Of a stretch of DNA of 64,000 nucleotides, positions 58,881 to 64,000 are shown in pieces. The translations under genes and the position numbers were made by a program. The DNA is taken from NCBI RefSeq assembly GCF_052857255.1, contig NC_135497.1, positions 111,116,880-111,180,879 of the forward strand, written 5' to 3'. Origin of the DNA: Amblyomma americanum (taxonomy: Eukaryota; Arthropoda; Arachnida; Ixodida; Ixodidae). The notes beneath the pieces were generated by a model. It was not told where the DNA came from, made no database searches, and saw only the letters and a program-made list of their open reading frames with translations. The stretch's first letter is position 1, and each line of letters begins with the position of its first letter.

Positions 58881-59381
58881 TCTCAAGCACGAACTCTAGT
58901 TTTCCTCACGTGCCCCTTCATCCCTCCCCTTCCCCCACTCTCCGCTTGCCCTCCATTGCGAATTCCTCCGCCTATCTGTGGTAACGTCCACCACAGCGAT
59001 CGATGCGTTTCCCGGTGTCGAAGAGAAAGACAAAAAGGCGAAGTGTGCGCAATTTGCTTAACTTGAAAGGTAGCCTATTGCGGTATTTAATGAGCAACTA
59101 TTCTTAGATACCATCGCAGTGAACCTTCCTTCAAAACTGCAGTGAACAAAATTACGGCTGCGGAAGGCGACGACGTGCAAAGGCAGTGCACGAGCAGGAA
59201 GAAGAAGAGAAAAGAACGCTCTTGCAGATGGTGGGGGCAGATTCGGTCAGCGTGCTTGGTCCGAGCCTTGGTGTCACATCTCCGTTGCCCAAAATGCTAC
59301 TCCGACCCCAGACTCCAGATGCGGACGGCCACGCGGACGCTCGAGGAAGAGACGCCTTCCGCTTGACCCGCAACTCCGCCG

Positions 59382-59666
59382 TCACCACCGCCACCAGAAG
59401 CGACGCAGTCCTTCGCCAGCCGCAGCGGGTGAGCACTGCTTCTTCAGCGTCGCGGCGCCACATCCAAAACACCGATGCTTCCTCGCGCCTTCACCCCCGC
59501 CTCCTTTTCCGCGGTGGTGGCGTGGGAGCGAAATTTTGGCGTTGTCCGGGAGTTGCTTCGACGGCTGCACCTGGCTCAACTGCTCGGTCGTCCAGGACAC
59601 CACGGTGCGGCAGACGTCGAAGTCATCCTTCTTCGGGGACGACGGAAGACGTTTGCGGGCAGGCAT
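59382..59666 (-). CDS. Conserved open frame of unknown function (B7)
   Basis: This is the B7 copy of the 7694-7978 frame. It stays open upstream to 59726, with NFGAKFSADAAVLSRTGTP before the ATG. Confidence 0.28.
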   Translation of the reverse strand: MPARKRLPSSPKKDDFDVCRTVVSWTTEQLSQVQPSKQLPDNAKISLPRHHRGKGGGGEGARKHRCFGCGAATLKKQCSPAAAGEGLRRFWWRW

Positions 59667-59690
59667 GGGCGTACCTGTGCGGCTGAGGAC

Positions 59691-60480
59691 AGCAGCGTCG
59701 GCCGAAAACTTGGCGCCGAAGTTCAAACGCTTCCTTGACGTCAGCGACGTCTCAGTTAATGACTCCGGCCTCCGCCGTGGCTGCCGCTGGGGTCAGTCGA
59801 GGCGACTTTAGTAGTGAAATAATCTTGTCTGAAGTTCAGCAATAAAAACCGCAAAACTTAGTAAATTCCTTAGCAAATTCGTTATGCAAAAATAAAACGT
59901 GCAGTATTGTCAGTCTCTCGGTGGACACCTCAATCGTGCCCTTGATGGAGGGAATGAAGACGGAGTGAAGGTAAGATCAAACAGGGAGCTGTAATGGAGG
60001 GCTCCGTATTGGTTTCGGACACCTGGGGTTCTTCAACGTGCGCTCACTTCGTACACCAAACAGACGTGTTTTGCATTTCGCTTCTATCAAAGCGCTACCG
60101 GCGCCGCCATGGTTTGTTCCAGCGTCACCGTGTTCAACAGATGAATGCCCTAAGCACTGGGCAACCGTGGCAGGTTGGAGCTCAAACGACGAGAAAATGT
60201 ACAGCGCTTCAGAACAAACACCAGGAATGTGATCTACGTCAAAGATCAATAGATTGTTGCGAGCTTGTAAAGCGGAGCACACTGTACAGCCTTTGTCAAA
60301 AGTTTGAAGCACAGGGGGCAGTCTTGCACATAACGTGCTACAGGTAATTGATTACTAGTAATAAATTACATTTTCATCGAATTTTGTAATGCACTGATTT
60401 CTTTTAATGCGATATCATTAGACTGTCTTCTCACACACACAACAAAAAGTCCGTCACGAAATTAGCTTCTCTGTCACGAA
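59691..60480. other. Diverged B-like flank, no gene
   Basis: Patches such as AAATTCGTTATGCAAAAATAA and the old SINE recall the right half of B5, but substitutions are many. No open frame has a recognisable motif. Confidence 0.5.
59907..60175 (-). mobile_element. Old near full-length SINE
   Basis: On the minus strand the tRNA-like head region, the GTTGAAGAACCCCAGGTGTC core and the GGTGTCCACCGAGAG tail block are recognisable. It is diverged from the young SINEs and outside the tandem array. Confidence 0.6.
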
Positions 60481-60660
60481 ATTCCCTGATTGGTCGAGGG
60501 ATGTTACTCGACCTTGTGACGTCATCACAACATGGCTATCGTGACAGGCGGCAACCTGCACTCAGGTTTGTGAGTAAACTGCATAGGATGCTTAGGGGAG
60601 CTCAGGATGAGCAACCTGGATCTCACAGACCCCACCGGTGGCTGTGTTTGAAACAGGCAG

Positions 60661-60742
60661 CTGACGGAGGAGGAGGAGGAGGGAGGAGGAGGAGGAGAGG
60701 AGGAGGAGGAGGAGGAGGAGGAGGAGGAGGAGGAGGAGGAGG
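60661..60742 (+). repeat. (GGA)n microsatellite
   Basis: About 27 GGA units with two one-base interruptions in the first half. Confidence 0.95.
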
Positions 60743-60789
60743 AAAAACGTTTAGTGACCAAAAAATAAGCGGAGAGTAGCCTTTGTCAA

Positions 60790-60872
60790 AAGTTTAAAGC
60801 ACAGGCGGCTGTCTACATGCAGTGAGGTTTAAATTTAAAGCACAGGCGGCTGACTACATTCAGTGAAGCTCT
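60790..60872 (+). repeat. 43-bp tandem duplication
   Basis: TTTAAAGCACAGGCGGCTG with the following CTACATxCAGTGA is present twice head to tail. A third, diverged copy lies at about 60297-60330, next to CTTTGTCAAAAGTTTGAAGC. Confidence 0.75.
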
Positions 60873-61206
60873 GTCCCAGGTCATTTCAAGTGAGGTTGCT
60901 CATTCAACTGTTGGCCTTCCCGTTCTATCAACTAGTCCTTCCCATAGCCTCTCTGGTGTCTCTCCCCTGGCTCCTATTCCTGCTGCGTCCTTGTCTGTGC
61001 CTGTACATGGTGCCGGGGATACCAGCCTGTCTACCGTTTGCACTAGGGACGTCGAGATGGCGGATCCTTCCCAGAAGCGTCGAGCTCCTTCCTCTGCGTC
61101 GAAGTCTGCCCTTCCAAGCAACAAAAGCAAGAAAGGTTCCGCCAGTATACCGCATAAATCTGATGTGTTAATGGAGGCTGTCGCAGCCTCACTGCTTTTA
61201 CAATAA
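60824..61206 (+). pseudogene. LINE ORF1 C-terminal tail
   Basis: An open frame with SEALSQVISSEVAHSTVG and a Ser/Lys-rich end (ADPSQKRRAPSSASKSALP) runs to TAA at 61204-61206. The ORF2 ATG is at 61209, two bases later, the usual close spacing of a two-ORF LINE. Zinc knuckles and the rest of ORF1 are missing. Confidence 0.55.
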
Positions 61207-61208
61207 CA

Positions 61209-62336
61209 ATGGCGGGGTTAAAAGTACTACAGTGGAATTGCCGTTCAGTTGTATCTTCTTTTCACGATTTACAGCACCTTGTCTCACAATTAGACCCAGA
61301 CATAATTTTACTTCAGGAAACTTGGCTTACTTCTATTAGGTCATTCTCTCTCAAAAATTTCCGGGTATTCCGAGCCGATCGCAATTGCGGCCGGGGTGGT
61401 GGCTTGTTAACATTAATTTCTTATAAATTTATCACATCAAATTCAAAGACCTGACTGCGAACTGTTGGCTGTTGATATCGCAATTCCACAGTGTGCTCCC
61501 CTTACCGTTGCTAATGTTTACTTTCCTTCAGGTGTACACAGCACAGATCATTTAAATGTTCTTTTGCGGTCTAACAATTGAGTGGTGATTGCTGGTGATT
61601 TCAATTCCCATCACGTAATTTGGGGTTTTCGTACTAATGCATGTGGGCAGCTTCTTTGGTCATGGATGTCGGCAAGGAACGTGTGTTGCTGTAACAGTTC
61701 AGGGGTTACTTTCTTGCGTTCCGACTTTCGGTCTGTCATTGACCTAACACTGGCTGTGAACGGGGCGCAGGTTTCTTCGTGGTCTACAGTGGATTGTGGT
61801 TCTTCCAGTGACCACTTTCCGATATCTTTCACAATAGCAGCTTCTCCCCTAAGGACGACTGCATCTCCACAAAAATTCGCAAACCACACACTTTTAAAAA
61901 ACTTGTGCAATCCTCTTTCTTTTTCATTGCATCATCTGATAATTTGGATCGCGCTAACCAAGTTCTCTGTTCCGTGTTATGGGCCTCTGAGCGTTCCGTC
62001 TTCACGATGCAGTCTACGGTCAAGAACAAACAGCCCTCCCTGTGGTGGAATGATGACTGTGAGAGAGCATATCGACTTAGAAAAGCAGTCTGGAAAACCC
62101 TCTCTCATAACCACTGCCGGCGGAATTGGATAAATTACAAATTTTTCGCGGCTTCATTTAAAAGGACGATTGGTAAGGCGAAGGAGGAGTACAATGCGAG
62201 TTTGAACAGTTATCTATCAAGCCCTAATAACCGCAAAGCTTTGTACCGATTCATGGAACGCAACCATAAAACGTCGTCCTATCATGTTACACAATCAGTG
62301 GTGTTAACACCCGAGGATGCAAAAAAAACAACTTGA
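61209..62336 (+). pseudogene. LINE ORF2, endonuclease and linker, broken
   Basis: The frame starts ATG and reads VLQWNCRS, LLQETWL and RGGGLLTLI, then shifts frame near 61450. VANVYFPSG and a stop at 61579-61581 follow, then VIAGDFNSHHVIW and SSDHFPI, so all endonuclease motifs can be found across the breaks. Another shift near 61905 leads to a linker with SLWWNDDCERAYRLRKAVW. Confidence 0.7.
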
Positions 62337-63718
62337 CCAGATAACACAAGGCCTTGCTCTGCGCTTTCAAGCGCGGTTGGTGGTTCCGTTCGTATTACCC
62401 CCTCCGCGCGCAGACTTCACTGCGGTTATACCCTCTGAATTATTTTCCATTGTTACTTGCCTCAAACCTGCAACTCCCGGATGCGATGGGATCTCTATCG
62501 GTATGTTGAAGTCTCTTGTGGAAAAATTTACCTCGGATGTATTGCATATGGTTAATATGTCCCTGGAGAGAGCTTGGCTCCCTCTTGAATGGAAAATTGC
62601 GAAAATAATCTTACTTCTCAAAGATCCGAAAAAGGGTTTTGTAATTGATAACATTCGGCCGATTACCCTCTTGTCTAATTTAGTTAAACTTATTGAACGC
62701 ATTGTGCACAGCCGTCTTACAGATCACGTTCTTGCAATACAAGCCTTCAGTGCTTCTCAGATAGGGTTTCGTCGGGGGTGCTCGATTTGGACCGCACATT
62801 TGGATTTGGAAAGCAGAATTAGGATTGCAATGGAGAAGAAATAGGTCGCGGCTTTAGTTACTTTGGATATCGCTAAAGCATGACAGCGTAGAGCATTCGA
62901 TACTATTGAACAAGCTTGACGAAATTCGGCCGCCTTTTTACAATCTTGCATGGGTTCAGGAATTCCTAAAAGATAGGCGTTTCTTCTGTTCTGACGGTTC
63001 CTTTACTTCCGAGACTTTTTCACAGACTAGAAGTGTGCCTCAGGGTTCGGTACTGTCTCCGTTACTTTTTTAATATACTTGCGCGAGGCATACTAATCCA
63101 GGGTGACGTCAAAGTGTATGTGTATGCGGACGACATCGCATTTTTTTTCTTCTGCTAGAGACATTCGCTCACTTTACCAACTTTCGCAGGCCTACCTCAA
63201 TGCACTGAAAGTATGGCTGGGCAAGTTACATTAAATTCTTAACGTGAACAAATCTTCCGTTCTCATTTTTCCTCCAGCGTCCCCTCTTTAGAAGTATAGT
63301 CTTAAAAGGTGAGCGAGCTCTCGGTAGCCTAATGCGAATCAGGAATAAGAAATTTGGTATGCGCAGAAACACACTCTTGTTTCTCTATAAGACTTACGTA
63401 AGACCAATTTTGGAGTTCGGTTGCGTTCTGTTCTCCGGTTGCCCTAGATACAAACTTCAACCTCTGGTTATTTTGGAAAGGCGCGCTCTACGGCTTTGCC
63501 TGGGTTTACCAAAATCCGGGGCGAATTGTGTCCTCTTTCTGGAACCTCGCATACGGGACTTGAACTCTCGCTTCCAGCTTCTCACAGTGCGCACCTTCTT
63601 ACGGGGACTTGAGCCAATGCCTGGAGTGGCTCCTCCAATTTTTTTTACTAACCCAGCTTTTTTTCTAGATAAACATTGGCCGCTTTACAAACTGCCTCAA
63701 TTAATTTGTGTTTACTGA
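62317..63718 (+). pseudogene. LINE ORF2, reverse transcriptase, broken
   Basis: TPGCDGIS, NIRPITLLSNLVKL and SQIGFRRG are in one frame, which stops at 62842-62844. ALVTLDIAKA, SVPQGSVLSPLLF and a YADD region (near 63125) follow in several frames with stops between. The thumb (FLYKTYVRPILEFGCVLFSG) is open again from about 63332 to TGA at 63716-63718. Confidence 0.7.
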
Positions 63719-64000
63719 GCACCTTTTGTCTAGAATTGCAGTCTCGCTTAGGTCTATGCAATGCGTCAGCAGTTTGCAGGCTGCACCAGCTGTTTGCTTC
63801 GACCATATGCTGCCGCTATATGCAAAGCACTTATCTGCCAACGTGCTAAACGGTCTCCTGGAGGAATATCAGTTTCAGTATCCGAGCCATGCTGCAATCA
63901 CAGATTCCTCTCAATAAGGCGAAAAGGCAGCAGTAGGTGTTTATTCCTACACACTAGATTGAAGTTATTCTCTCCGGGTCCCTGATTATACACCAATTTT
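63708..64000 (+). pseudogene. LINE ORF2, connection and start of RNase H
   Basis: One frame reads HLLSRIAVSLRSM and continues to HAAITDSSQ, a stop, then GEKAAVGVYSYTLD, a stop, then YSLRVPDYTPIF at the window edge. I-T-D-S-S with G-V and the P-I-F before an expected A-E fits the first strands of a LINE RNase H; the first Asp is present. Confidence 0.55.

Larger units (their letters stand above)
60822..64000 (+). mobile_element. Degenerate I-group LINE, cut by the window end
   Basis: In order it has an ORF1 C-terminal tail, an endonuclease, a reverse transcriptase and the start of an RNase H domain. It lacks most of ORF1 on the left and runs off the right edge. Many stops and frameshifts show it is an old copy. 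The RNase H places it in the I-type group (I, LOA and relatives) rather than Jockey, CR1 or RTE. Confidence 0.75.

Noticed and set aside
60661..60742. (GGA)n as a Gly-, Glu- or Ser-rich coding repeat
   Set aside because: All frames through it are short and have no flanking protein-like sequence.

Overview
The window looks like a repeat-dominated piece of a hard-tick (ixodid) nuclear genome. The main reason is a tRNA-derived SINE with an (ATT)n tail that resembles the tick Ruka family. Several arthropod-type LINEs, hAT-like and P-like DNA-transposon remnants and long trinucleotide arrays fit this. I find no convincing intact host gene. The only long open frames are LINE reverse-transcriptase ORFs.

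Layout. Positions 1 to about 59,690 are four tandem copies of one macro-unit: A1 1-14104, A2 14105-25337, A3 25338-41017 and A4 41018-~59690. Each unit runs in the same order: (i) a minus-strand P/THAP-type transposase C-terminal pseudogene; (ii) a ~1 kb element with AGGGCC ends, split by a ~3.5 kb hAT-type element with 12-bp terminal inverted repeats (TIRs) and an 8-bp target-site duplication (TSD); (iii) an inverted pair of SINEs ending in (ATT)n; (iv) one or two copies of a ~2 kb 'B' module that always begins at the same base after an (ATT)n tract; (v) a ~1.8 kb 'C' segment leading into the next unit (missing in A4). A2 (11.2 kb) is the simplest form. A1 is longer because it has a second B+SINE block. 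A3 has an extra B block, a LINE 3' end and a 686-bp insertion. A4 has an RTE LINE inside a SINE, plus two more LINEs between its two B modules.

Right flank. From about 59,690 the sequence leaves the array. It holds a diverged B-like stretch with an old SINE, a (GGA)n tract, and a degenerate I-group LINE (ORF1 tail, endonuclease, RT, start of RNase H) that runs off the window.

Interpretation. The pattern shows old transposon insertions, then amplification of the whole nested block, then copy-specific insertions, deletions and conversion-like exchange. (ATT)n tails and inverted SINEs lie at most of the rearrangement points. No anti-phage, CRISPR or operon-like system is present. The most unusual thing here is the genomic architecture itself. 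Similarity statements are by eye; no alignment or database search was run.
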